Positions 54,567 through 62,861 of a stretch of DNA of 64,000 nt are shown one piece after another (the first letter of the stretch is position 1; each line of letters starts with the position of its first letter). Source of the stretch: JBGQOG01 sp052113705. GTDB taxonomy: Bacteria; Pseudomonadota; Alphaproteobacteria; Rhodobacterales; Rhodobacteraceae. The notes under the pieces were generated by a model, which searched no databases, was not told the DNA's origin, and saw only the letters and a list, made by a program, of their open reading frames with translations. The stretch covers positions 325,473 through 389,472 of the forward strand of contig NZ_JBGQOG010000003.1 in NCBI RefSeq assembly GCF_052113705.1. The letters are read 5' to 3'. The position numbers and the translations under genes were made by a program.

Positions 54567-55373
54567 TTATCCCTCCGCGCGCGCGCCGGTCATGGCGTCC
54601 ACCAAAAGATCGGCTTGTGCGTTGAACATGCCCAGCCCGGACATGGTGGCGCAGCCCTTGGCCCGCGCGATGGCAAGCTGCGGGGTGATCTCGGGCTGGG
54701 TGATGCACTCGGCCACGAATTGATGGCGCTCATATTTCTCTGCCTCGATGGGCAGCGGATCGCCCGCGCGCATGCCGACGGGCGTGGCATTGCCGATAAA
54801 ATCATAGCCGGTCGGATCGGCCGATCCCGCGCTGACCTTGCCGGGAAAGCGCGCGTCCAGCCGCGCGATCGCCGCCTCCCGGCGCGCGGTATCGGCATCA
54901 TGCAGCGCCAGATGGGCGGCACCGCGCGCCAGAATTTCATAAGCAATGGCCGCCCCGGCGCCCCCAACCCCGACAAGCAGCGCGCGCTTGCCCGCGACGC
55001 TGTAGCCGCAGGCGGCAACGCCGTTCAGATAGCCCTGACCGTCGGTATTGTCGCCGACCCAGGCGCCATCCGCGCGCCGGTGCATCACATTGACCGATCC
55101 GGCGAACCGGGCGCGTTCCGTGGGAAAATCACACAGGGCGAGCGTCGCCTGTTTATGCGGGACGGTGGCGATCAGGCCGCGCACATTCTGCGTGGCCTTC
55201 ATCGCGGCCACAAAGGCCGGATACTCCGCCGCCGGGACATGCGCGGGCATGACGATCCCGTTGACCCCACGCTCCACCAGAATCCGGGTCAGCAGCTCCG
55301 GCGATTTCACCTGCGCAATCGGGTCCCCTGCAATCGGAAACAACAGGGTTTCCCCGGTGAGTGTCACGTCCAT
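54567..55373 (-). CDS. Shikimate/quinate dehydrogenase family protein, AroE-like (268 aa)
   Basis: Two-domain AroE fold. TVPHK gives the catalytic Lys74, GDNTDG the catalytic Asp111, and GVGGAGAAIAYE the cofactor loop. The substrate-carboxylate motif SxS of AroE is here VKS: Val22 replaces the first Ser and Ser24 is retained, so the substrate may differ from shikimate. The Thr/Arg pattern expected for NADPH after the loop is not evident, allowing NAD use. It opens the Liv-type importer operon and has a TTGGACAATTC box 95 bases upstream. A catabolic paralogue, not the housekeeping AroE, is likely. Confidence 0.85.
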   Translation of the reverse strand: MDVTLTGETLLFPIAGDPIAQVKSPELLTRILVERGVNGIVMPAHVPAAEYPAFVAAMKATQNVRGLIATVPHKQATLALCDFPTERARFAGSVNVMHRRADGAWVGDNTDGQGYLNGVAACGYSVAGKRALLVGVGGAGAAIAYEILARGAAHLALHDADTARREAAIARLDARFPGKVSAGSADPTGYDFIGNATPVGMRAGDPLPIEAEKYERHQFVAECITQPEITPQLAIARAKGCATMSGLGMFNAQADLLVDAMTGARAEG

Positions 55374-55467
55374 CCCTTCATCCTCCCTGACGCGTTGGTC
55401 CCGCGCCCCCTCTCGGCTAAATTTGCAATCTCTGTCCGGTTTAAGAATGGACGCCGCGCCATATAAC

Positions 55468-55478
55468 TTGGACAATTC
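55468..55478. promoter_or_regulatory. TTGGACAATTC box upstream of the AroE-like/Liv operon
   Basis: An exact copy of the 11-base word found twice at 46.2 kb. In the direction of the minus-strand operon it reads GAATTGTCCAA, 95-105 bases before the AroE-like start codon. Confidence 0.55.
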
Positions 55479-55511
55479 ACCAGGGCGCGGCGGCGGCGTT
55501 TCCGGCCGCCC

Positions 55512-56441
55512 TCAGGCCTGCGGCAGGGGCCCTGCGGCCCCCGCCCAATGGGCAAGTGTTTGCGAAATGCCCGCCTCCAACGCGGTGACAGGCAAAGCGT
55601 CAAACCAGTCCGGGCGATCCCCGCCCTGCAAGAGCACAGGCGTTTTCAGCCGGGGTCCGTCGACGGTGATCTCGGCCCCCGGCACCGCCCGCTTCAACGT
55701 TGCGACAAAGCCTTCGACCGTGGCCGAGACGCCATGCAGATCATAAATGCGCGCGCCCTCATCGGCGTGAAACAGACCCGCCACCAGCGCCCGCGCCACG
55801 TCTGAGACATGGACAAATCCCACAGGACCGGAGAAGTGGATTCTGGCGGATTGTCCAAGCACCGCGGCGCGCAGGGCGATGGATGGCCCTGCCGCGATGC
55901 CCCGGCTCTCGCCCGGGCCATAGACGATGTAGGGCCGGAACCCGGCACTCGGCAGGCCATGCTCCTGCCAGGCGCAGCGGGCCATGCCCTCGACCGCCAG
56001 CTTGTGCACGCCATAGAGCGTCTCGGGCTGTGGCAGGAGGCCCGCACCCGATCCATAGACCGCAGCACTGGAGGCATAGGCCAGACGCGCCACCCCCGCA
56101 GCGCAGGCCATATTGATCACCCGCTGACTGCCAACCAGATTGACCATCGCCGCCCGCACCGGGTCGGCCTGACACTCGACCGTCATCACCCCGGCCAGAT
56201 GCACAACCGCGCCACAGCCCGCGAGCGCCGGGGCCAGATCCGCCTCGCGGGTCACATCCCCCGCCCATAAGGTGACCGCCCGCGACAGGCCCGGGGCCAC
56301 GAAATCCAACACAGCAGCATCAGGGGACCGGTCAAGGAGGCGCGGATGCAGGCCCCGCGCCGCGAGGTTGCGTGCCACAAAAGCGCCCAGAAAGCCGGTG
56401 CCGCCGGTGACCAGAACCGGCCTGTCCTGCCAGCGGGTCAC
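55512..56441 (-). CDS. NAD-dependent epimerase/dehydratase (extended SDR, 309 aa)
   Basis: GGTGFLG at the N terminus binds NAD, YASSAAVYGSG carries the catalytic Ser and YGVHK the Tyr/Lys pair. FRPYIVYGPGESRG is the extended-SDR substrate region. It overlaps the third flavoprotein gene by four bases and so probably acts on the same compound. Members range from sugar-nucleotide epimerases to 3-beta-hydroxysteroid dehydrogenase-like enzymes; the latter would fit the neighbouring ketone desaturase. Confidence 0.87.
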   Translation of the reverse strand: MTRWQDRPVLVTGGTGFLGAFVARNLAARGLHPRLLDRSPDAAVLDFVAPGLSRAVTLWAGDVTREADLAPALAGCGAVVHLAGVMTVECQADPVRAAMVNLVGSQRVINMACAAGVARLAYASSAAVYGSGAGLLPQPETLYGVHKLAVEGMARCAWQEHGLPSAGFRPYIVYGPGESRGIAAGPSIALRAAVLGQSARIHFSGPVGFVHVSDVARALVAGLFHADEGARIYDLHGVSATVEGFVATLKRAVPGAEITVDGPRLKTPVLLQGGDRPDWFDALPVTALEAGISQTLAHWAGAAGPLPQA

Positions 56442-58198
56442 GAGGCGATCCGCGCGCCCGCGCCCTCAGCCCCGGCCAGGGGGCGCCGCGCCGCATCGAT
56501 CGCCGCGATCGCCCCGAAAACGATGCCGGGGCCGATGGTGATGCCGGGCCCGGGATAGACCCCGCCCATGATCGAATTCATGTCGGCACCCGCGGCATAG
56601 AGCCCCTCGATCACCCGGCCATCAGCCGCCAGCAGCCGTGCATTCTCATCGGTCACCAGACCCGTCGCGGCCCCAATGTCACCCGGGTACAGTTTGACCG
56701 CGTAGTAGGGCCCTTGGCCCAGCGGGCGCAGCGTCGGGTTCGGCCCGTCATGGCTGGCATCGCCATTCGCGCGCTCATAGACCGTTTCGCCCCGATGGAA
56801 ATCCGCATCCACGCCCCGCGCGGCCATTTCGTTGAAGCGGGCGACGGTGATGCCCAGCTGCATGCCGTCAATCCCGAGCTGCCGCGCCAGATCCGCCAGA
56901 TCCTGCCCCTCGGTCAGATAGCCCTCGGCAATGAAGGGCCGCAGATTGGTGGTGCCGGGATGGATCATCCCCATGCCATATCTGCGCATCGCCTGCGCAT
57001 CCGCGATCAGGAAGGTCGGCACATGCGAGCCGTCCCGGTTGGCGGCATACATCGCCGAGACAAACTCGTGATAGCTGCGGCTTTCATTGACAAATCTCTT
57101 GCCATCGCGCCCCACGGAGATGATCCCCGGCTTTGAGCGGTCGAGCACGAAATGCGGGAATGCCGCTTCGGACCCGTCCGCGCGGCGGCGGATCGAGACC
57201 GGCGCCCAATAGCACGGCTGCGCCGCGCCTTCGGCGTACTGCGCGCCCAGCCCGAGCACGATGTCATGCAGCTCTCCGGTATGCCCCGGCGCCGCGGGCG
57301 AGACGCGCGGCGCCGGGGCGGGCAACATGGCCCTGCGCTTGTCCGGATGCCGGGCAAATCCGCCAGAGGCGAGCACAACGCCCTTGCTGGCGATCACCTC
57401 ACGGATCTGCCCGCCCTGCTCCAGCCCGAGGCGGTAGGCACCGCCCCCGAGCGGGGTGAGATGGGTGGTTTTCGTCTGAGTGGCAATGGTGACACCGCGC
57501 TTGCGCGCCTCGTAGAGAAAGCGTCCGACGAGGGCATTGCCCATCAACAGGCGCGTGTCGCGGCCATGCGCCCATTTGCGCAGGTAATAGCGCGCGACAA
57601 TCCGCAGCGAATAGGCCAGAGACCGCAGGCTTTTCTTCATCCGGAGCAGATGCGGAATGTCATCACGGTCGATCTGCATCCCGCCCAGAATGGTGAATTC
57701 CGGGATCGGCGGGCGCACCAGCTTGAGGTCGTCGCCCAAAAGCGCACCGTCAAAGGGCTGCGGCTCCAGCGCGCGGCCAAAGGCCGTCGCGCCCTCCAGC
57801 TCATAAAGGTAGTCGGGGTGGAAGGGCCGCCCGCGAAACCGCACATTGGTCTCATCCTCCAGCCGGTGGATCATCTCCGGGCCACGCCGCACAAAAGCCT
57901 CGCGCAGGCTGCGGGGCGCGCGGTTGCCCACCGCCCGGTCGAGAAAGCCCAAGACCTTGTCCGCGCTGTCCTCTGCTCCCAGCTGATCGCGGAAGCGGGT
58001 GTTGGGCACCCAGGTCGTGGCGGCCGAGAGCGCCGAGGTGCCACCGAGATATTCCGTGCGCTCCACGAGCAGCACCCGCGCGCCTTCCAGCGCGGCAAAG
58101 ACCGCCGCCGACAGGCCCGCCGCCCCCGCCCCCAGAACGACCACATCATAGGTTGCGCCCGCAGATAGCACTGCGCCGCCGCGCGATTCTTGTGACAT
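56438..58198 (-). CDS. FAD-dependent dehydrogenase, 3-ketosteroid-dehydrogenase/fumarate-reductase type (586 aa)
   Basis: The third flavoprotein. VVLGAGAAGLSAAVFAALEG, GGTSALSAAT, RFVNESRSYHEF and VYPGPGITIGPGIVFG give the FAD loop and KstD-like ketone-site Tyr and Gly. It is translationally coupled to the epimerase gene and divergent from the Gfo/Idh/MocA gene, with a palindrome TTGAAATGTCTTTCAA between them. Confidence 0.86.
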   Translation of the reverse strand: MSQESRGGAVLSAGATYDVVVLGAGAAGLSAAVFAALEGARVLLVERTEYLGGTSALSAATTWVPNTRFRDQLGAEDSADKVLGFLDRAVGNRAPRSLREAFVRRGPEMIHRLEDETNVRFRGRPFHPDYLYELEGATAFGRALEPQPFDGALLGDDLKLVRPPIPEFTILGGMQIDRDDIPHLLRMKKSLRSLAYSLRIVARYYLRKWAHGRDTRLLMGNALVGRFLYEARKRGVTIATQTKTTHLTPLGGGAYRLGLEQGGQIREVIASKGVVLASGGFARHPDKRRAMLPAPAPRVSPAAPGHTGELHDIVLGLGAQYAEGAAQPCYWAPVSIRRRADGSEAAFPHFVLDRSKPGIISVGRDGKRFVNESRSYHEFVSAMYAANRDGSHVPTFLIADAQAMRRYGMGMIHPGTTNLRPFIAEGYLTEGQDLADLARQLGIDGMQLGITVARFNEMAARGVDADFHRGETVYERANGDASHDGPNPTLRPLGQGPYYAVKLYPGDIGAATGLVTDENARLLAADGRVIEGLYAAGADMNSIMGGVYPGPGITIGPGIVFGAIAAIDAARRPLAGAEGAGARIAS

Positions 58199-58283
58199 TC
58201 AATCCTCCCTGAGCATCCAAGCATATGAAATCAATAGTATTTCGAATCGGTACGCTCATTTCTCGGCCTCAACATGTCGTAAA

Positions 58284-58299
58284 TTGAAATGTCTTTCAA
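58284..58299. promoter_or_regulatory. Palindrome TTGAAATGTCTTTCAA in a divergent promoter region
   Basis: Perfect 6-base arms around TGTC, extended on both sides by further complementary A/T bases after one mismatch. It lies between the third flavoprotein gene and the Gfo/Idh/MocA gene, which is followed by an IclR gene. Size and symmetry fit an IclR-type operator. Confidence 0.45.
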
Positions 58300-58385
58300 C
58301 TTTTAAATCTTGTTTTGATTTTTGTTTTGCGCGATAGAGATGTACGAAGGGCAGACGCCCGAGCGGCGACCCGGAGGAGAAAACC

Positions 58386-59468
58386 ATGACCGATACAAGA
58401 CTGGCGATTGTCGGCGGCGGCATCATCGGACGTACCCATGCCGAGGCCATCGGCGCCTGCGCGGCGGCCGAGCTTGTCGCCATTGTCGATCCGTTCGAAA
58501 GCGGAAAGTCCCTGGCCGCTGCGCAGGGCTGCGCCCATCTTGAGACGCTGGAGGCGCTGATGGATCTGCGCCCGGACGGTGTGATCATTGCCACACCCAA
58601 TGCGCTGCATGTGCCTCAGGCGATGCAGCTGATCCGGGCGGGCATTCCGGTTCTGGTGGAAAAGCCGCTGGGCGACACGGCGCAGAGTTGCGCCGCGCTC
58701 GTGGAGCTGGCGGCGGGCGCGCGCGTTCCCGGGCTGGTCGGCCATCACCGCCGCCACAATCCCATCGTGCGCGCGGCCAAAGCTGCCCTCAGCGGCGGGC
58801 ATTTCGGCACGCTGGTCTCCGGCACCATCTCGTCCACCCTGTACAAGGATGCGCCCTATTTTGACGTGGCCTGGCGGCGCGAACCCGGATCCGGCGGGCC
58901 GCTCCTGATCAATCTGATTCATGAAATCGACCTGGTGCGGCATCTTTTTGGCGAGATCAGTGAGGTCAGCGCCCTGACCGCGCACCACCAGCGCGGCTTG
59001 GCGGTCGAGGATACGGCGGCGGTGATCCTGCGTCTGGAGACCGGCGGCCTGATCACCATCGCGCTGACCGATGCCGGGGTGGGCCCCTGGTGCTGGGACA
59101 CAACCGCGGGGGAAAATCCCGCGCGTTTTCCCGCCATGCCCGCCAGCTCGCATATGTTTGCGGGGTCCAAGGCCGGGATGAGCCTGCCCGATCTGAGCTT
59201 CTGGACCCATGAGGGCCCGCCCGACTGGACCCTGCCGCAGGTGAACCGCCCGCTCGAAGCGCTCGCGGGTGACAGCTATATCGAGCAGATCCGCCATTTC
59301 ACCGCAGTGATCGCGGGCCGGGAAAGCCCGCGGATCACCCTGGCGGATGGCGCACGCAATCTTGCGGTGATCGAGGCAATCCGCCTCTCGGTCGCGCAAA
59401 GGCAGGCTGTTCCCCTGCCCGCGCAGAGGCTAAACTTGTCGGCAGAGCCAAATGCGATGATGGAGTGA
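58386..59468 (+). CDS. Gfo/Idh/MocA-family oxidoreductase (360 aa)
   Basis: Rossmann loop GGGIIGRTHAEAI at the N terminus and the catalytic EKPLGDT motif near residue 95, followed by the alpha/beta substrate domain (HHRRHNPIVRAAK). Members oxidise sugars, inositols and related polyols with NAD(P). The ribosome site is GGAGGAG. The IclR gene follows after three bases, so the two are co-transcribed. Confidence 0.9.
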   Translation: MTDTRLAIVGGGIIGRTHAEAIGACAAAELVAIVDPFESGKSLAAAQGCAHLETLEALMDLRPDGVIIATPNALHVPQAMQLIRAGIPVLVEKPLGDTAQSCAALVELAAGARVPGLVGHHRRHNPIVRAAKAALSGGHFGTLVSGTISSTLYKDAPYFDVAWRREPGSGGPLLINLIHEIDLVRHLFGEISEVSALTAHHQRGLAVEDTAAVILRLETGGLITIALTDAGVGPWCWDTTAGENPARFPAMPASSHMFAGSKAGMSLPDLSFWTHEGPPDWTLPQVNRPLEALAGDSYIEQIRHFTAVIAGRESPRITLADGARNLAVIEAIRLSVAQRQAVPLPAQRLNLSAEPNAMME

Positions 59469-59471
59469 GCG

Positions 59472-60299
59472 ATGTCCGGCGTGATGGAGAGAACCCTTGC
59501 GATTCTTGAACTGCTGGGCAGGCACCCGGAGGGCGTTCAGGTCAGCGCGATTGCGACGGCGCTGGACATGCCCGCCTCAGCCGCGCATCGGCTGCTGAAA
59601 GAACTGTCGCAATTCGGCTATGTGCGGCAATTGCGCAATCAGGGCGACTACGCCCTGACCATCAAACTCGCGGGGATCGGTCTGGCGTTTCTCGCCCGCA
59701 CCGGCGTGCCCGACATTGCCCAACCCATCCTCGACCGGCTGGCCGCAGACACGCGCGAGCTGGTGCGCCTCTCGGTGATTGATGGCGAGGATCTGGTCTG
59801 GGTCGGCGTGGCCCAAGGCGCGGTTGCCGGTCTGCGCTATGATCCGGGCCGCGAACAGGGGATCAAGGTGCATCTGGCGGCCTCGGCGGGGGGCCATGCC
59901 TGGCTGGCCACCATGACGGATGAAGAAGCGCTTGAACGCATTGGCGCGCAGGGGCTGCGGCCGGATTTCCCCTTGGGGCCGGGCGCGCCTGCCTCGATCC
60001 CTGAGGTGCTGGCCTGCCTCGCCGAGACGCGCGGGCGCGGCTATGCCATCCTGTCCAACGGCTATCACGCGGGCATGACGGCGATGGCGGTTCCCATATT
60101 CCGCAGCGAAGACGGTGCCGCGATCGGCTGTCTGTCCATTGCCGGCCCAGAGGTGCGGATCACGCCCGACTGGATGGAGCAGTTCCACCCGCTCCTGCGC
60201 GTCGCGGCCGATGAGATCGGCGGCGCTTCCGAAGCCTCGTTTTTCTTCAACCGCAACCGGGCACTGACCGCCGAGGCGGAAACCCGTCGGGCTGGCTGA
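59472..60299 (+). CDS. IclR-family transcriptional regulator (275 aa)
   Basis: HTH at about residues 5-55 (MERTLAILELLGRHPEGVQV, MPASAAHRLLKELSQFGYVR) and an effector domain with HLAASAGGHAWLATM and NGYHAGMTAMAVPIF. Placed between the oxidoreductase and fourth flavoprotein genes, it probably controls this rightmost operon and perhaps the divergent flavoprotein gene. Confidence 0.92.
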   Translation: MSGVMERTLAILELLGRHPEGVQVSAIATALDMPASAAHRLLKELSQFGYVRQLRNQGDYALTIKLAGIGLAFLARTGVPDIAQPILDRLAADTRELVRLSVIDGEDLVWVGVAQGAVAGLRYDPGREQGIKVHLAASAGGHAWLATMTDEEALERIGAQGLRPDFPLGPGAPASIPEVLACLAETRGRGYAILSNGYHAGMTAMAVPIFRSEDGAAIGCLSIAGPEVRITPDWMEQFHPLLRVAADEIGGASEASFFFNRNRALTAEAETRRAG

Positions 60300-60320
60300 G
60301 CGAAAGGCCCTCCGCCCTGA

Positions 60321-60362
60321 CCTGAACGCCCCGACCTGAACGCCCCGACTTGAACGCGCGGA
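60321..60362. repeat. Tandem repeat of a 14-base unit
   Basis: CCTGAACGCCCCGA occurs twice in tandem (60321-60334, 60335-60348), followed by a third copy with three changes (60349-60362). It fills the gap between the IclR stop and the fourth flavoprotein start. Confidence 0.8.
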
Positions 60363-60394
60363 CGCTTTCCGCGCTGTGACACGAAAGCAGGACC

Positions 60395-62248
60395 ATGGAG
60401 AGCACAGCGGCAGGCGTCATTGCCTGCGACGTTCTGATCGTCGGATCAGGCGCAGCGGGTCTGTGTGCCGCAATCACTGCGGCACGGGCGGGCCTCGAGG
60501 TTATTCTGGCGGAAAAGACCGATGTTTTCGGCGGCACGTCGGCCTGGTCCGGTGGCTGGCTCTGGATACCGCAAAACCATCTGGCGATCCGCGCCGGGAT
60601 CACCGAGGCCGATGCCGCACCGCGCCGCTATCTGCGCCAGCTGCTGGGCCCCCGTGCCCGCGATCCGCGACTGGAGACGTTTTTGCAAAACGGCCCCGCC
60701 ATGGTGCGCTTTCTCGAAGAGACGGGCGTCATGCGCTGGCTCGATGGCAACCGGATGCCGGATTTTTACGACCATGACGGCGCGGCGCAGGGGGGCCGTT
60801 CCGTCACCGCCGCGCCCTTTGACGGGCGCCGCCTTGGCCCGCTGATCGCACGGCTGCGGCCGCCGCTGGATCTGGTGTCGCTCTGGGGCATGGGCATTGG
60901 CGGCGGCGCGGATCTGGCACATTTCTTCAACGCGACGCGGTCGCCTGCCGCGCTGTGGCATGTCAGCAAACGGCTGGCCCGTCATCTGCGCGACTTGCTC
61001 TGCTACCGGCGCGGGATGCAGCTGGTGGGCGGCAATGCGCTCGTCGCGCAGCTTTTGAAGGGAGCGGCGGATGCCGGCGTGCAGCTTTGGCACGACAGCC
61101 CGGTGACGCGCCTGCAGATGGAGGCCGGGCGGGTGGTCGGCGCGCGCCTGATGCGGGCGGGTGCCGCCGTCGAGGTCACCGCGCGCCGGGGCGTCGTGTT
61201 GGCGGCGGGCGGCTATCCGCATGATCCCGCCCGCCAACAGGAGAGTTTTGCCCATACGTCCACCATCGCCCATGCCTCTGCCGCCCCCCCCAACAACACG
61301 GGCGACGGGCTCCGGCTGGCCGAAGACATCGGCGCCGCGCTCGACATGATGCTCGCAGCACCTGCCGCCTGGGCGCCCGTTTCCCGCGTGCCCGTCGCGC
61401 GCGCGCCGACCTCACGCGCCTCCGGTGGGCAGGGGGTGCCACGCCATTTTCCGCATCTGATCGACCGGGCCAAGCCCGGCTTTATCGCGGTGGATATGAC
61501 CGGGCGGCGTTTTGTGAATGAGGCCAACAGCTATTACGACTTCATGAACGCTCTCTTTGCCGTCACCCCCAAGGGGCGCGCGCCCGAGGCCTGGCTGATC
61601 TGCGATCACCGCGCCCAGCGGCAGTTTGGCATGGGCTGGGCGAAACCCTTTCCCTTCCCGCTCTCACCCTATCTGCGGTCGGGCTATCTCAAACGCGGGC
61701 GGCGGATCAAGGATCTGGCGGCGCAATGCAATCTGCCCACCGAAGCCCTGGCCGAGACAATCGCGCGCTTCAACCAAGGCGCGCGGCAAGGTCATGACCC
61801 GGCGTTTCACCGGGGCGCCTCGCCCTATAACCGCGCACAGGGCTGGGCATTGGCCAAAGGCCCTAATCCCGCGCTGGGAACTTTGGAGCGGGGGCCGTTC
61901 TATGCGGTGAAGGTGGTGCCCGGCAGCCTGGGCACCTTCGCGGGGATCAAAACCGCCGCCGATGGACAGGTCCTGGCCGCGCATGGCGCGCCGATCCCAG
62001 GGCTCTACGCCATTGGCAACGATGCCGCCTCGATCATGGGCGGTCATTATCCCTCGGGCGGGATCACCCTCGGGCCGGGCATGACCTTTGGCTATGTCGT
62101 CGGGCGCCGCCTTGCGGGCCTGCCGGTCAATGGCCTGCCAATCGACGACCGCCCGCCCGAGGCCCCGCAGACCGATGGCGGGCCGGTCAATGGCGGGCAG
62201 GTCAATGGCCGCCCCGCCCCCTCTCCCCTTCACGCACAGGACGGATGA
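60395..62248 (+). CDS. FAD-dependent dehydrogenase, 3-ketosteroid-dehydrogenase/fumarate-reductase type (617 aa)
   Basis: The fourth flavoprotein. IVGSGAAGLCAAITAARAG, GGTSAWSGGWLW, RFVNEANSYYDF and HYPSGGITLGPGMTFGYVVG carry the FAD loop and the KstD-like ketone-site residues. It is closest in wording to the first flavoprotein (shared GGTSAWSGGW and AIRAGI/AVRAGI regions). About 45 C-terminal residues form a low-complexity tail with repeated PVNG units that the other three lack. It heads an operon with a NIPSNAP gene and a TIM-barrel gene. Confidence 0.86.
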   Translation: MESTAAGVIACDVLIVGSGAAGLCAAITAARAGLEVILAEKTDVFGGTSAWSGGWLWIPQNHLAIRAGITEADAAPRRYLRQLLGPRARDPRLETFLQNGPAMVRFLEETGVMRWLDGNRMPDFYDHDGAAQGGRSVTAAPFDGRRLGPLIARLRPPLDLVSLWGMGIGGGADLAHFFNATRSPAALWHVSKRLARHLRDLLCYRRGMQLVGGNALVAQLLKGAADAGVQLWHDSPVTRLQMEAGRVVGARLMRAGAAVEVTARRGVVLAAGGYPHDPARQQESFAHTSTIAHASAAPPNNTGDGLRLAEDIGAALDMMLAAPAAWAPVSRVPVARAPTSRASGGQGVPRHFPHLIDRAKPGFIAVDMTGRRFVNEANSYYDFMNALFAVTPKGRAPEAWLICDHRAQRQFGMGWAKPFPFPLSPYLRSGYLKRGRRIKDLAAQCNLPTEALAETIARFNQGARQGHDPAFHRGASPYNRAQGWALAKGPNPALGTLERGPFYAVKVVPGSLGTFAGIKTAADGQVLAAHGAPIPGLYAIGNDAASIMGGHYPSGGITLGPGMTFGYVVGRRLAGLPVNGLPIDDRPPEAPQTDGGPVNGGQVNGRPAPSPLHAQDG

Positions 62249-62249
62249 C

Positions 62250-62861
62250 ATGACCTATTATGAAATCGCAACGCTCAAGACGGTGATCTTTGGCGCCGCA
62301 AAGGCCTCGGACGGGCTGCAGGACTGGCTGGCGGCGGGCAAAGGTCGCCTGCTTGGTGCCTTTGGCACGGATATCGGCGCGCTGAACGAAGTCTATCTGC
62401 TGCGCGGCTTTGACAGCCTCGACGCGATGATGGCCGAGCGGGAACGCGCCATCATGTCGGCCAACCCCATGGGCTGCATGGAGCATTTGGTGGATCTGCG
62501 GTTTGACAGCTACAAACCCTTCGACTTTCTGGCCCCGGTCACGCCCGGCAGCTATGGTCCGGTCTATGAGTTCCGCACCTATAAGGCCAAGCTGAATGGT
62601 GTTGCCGTCACACAAGAGAAATGGCGCGCGGCCATGCCCGCTCGCGCCGCTTATTCACCGCTCACCATCGCCATGTGGGGCCTCGACGGTGCGCCCCGCA
62701 TCACGCAGATCTGGCCCTATCCCTCCCTGGCCGCGCGCGCCGAGGCCCGCAGCCAGTCGGTGGCCGACGGGAACTGGCCCGCAAAGGGCGGCCCCGATTG
62801 GCTCACCCCCGAGATGACCAGCACCATCGCCTTCCCCCTGCCCTTTTCACCGCTGAAATGA
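62250..62861 (+). CDS. NIPSNAP-family protein (203 aa)
   Basis: Opens MTYYEIATLKTVIFGAAKAS, with the second conserved block GPVYEFRTYKAKLNGVAV in the middle: two NIPSNAP-type dimeric barrel halves. It starts one base after the flavoprotein stop codon. Like the NIPSNAP gene at 45.6 kb it sits close to a KstD-like flavoprotein gene. Confidence 0.84.
   Translation: MTYYEIATLKTVIFGAAKASDGLQDWLAAGKGRLLGAFGTDIGALNEVYLLRGFDSLDAMMAERERAIMSANPMGCMEHLVDLRFDSYKPFDFLAPVTPGSYGPVYEFRTYKAKLNGVAVTQEKWRAAMPARAAYSPLTIAMWGLDGAPRITQIWPYPSLAARAEARSQSVADGNWPAKGGPDWLTPEMTSTIAFPLPFSPLK

Noticed and set aside
55843..55853. A further TTGGACAAT-like word inside the epimerase gene
   Set aside because: It lies in codons for Leu-Gly-Gln-Ser in mid-gene, far from any start, so it was not counted as a regulatory site.
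42059..62248. Steroid-degradation cluster
   Set aside because: The flavoproteins resemble KstD, but no 9-alpha-hydroxylase, Hsa-type ring-cleavage set or side-chain degradation genes are in the window, so a steroid assignment is not supported.
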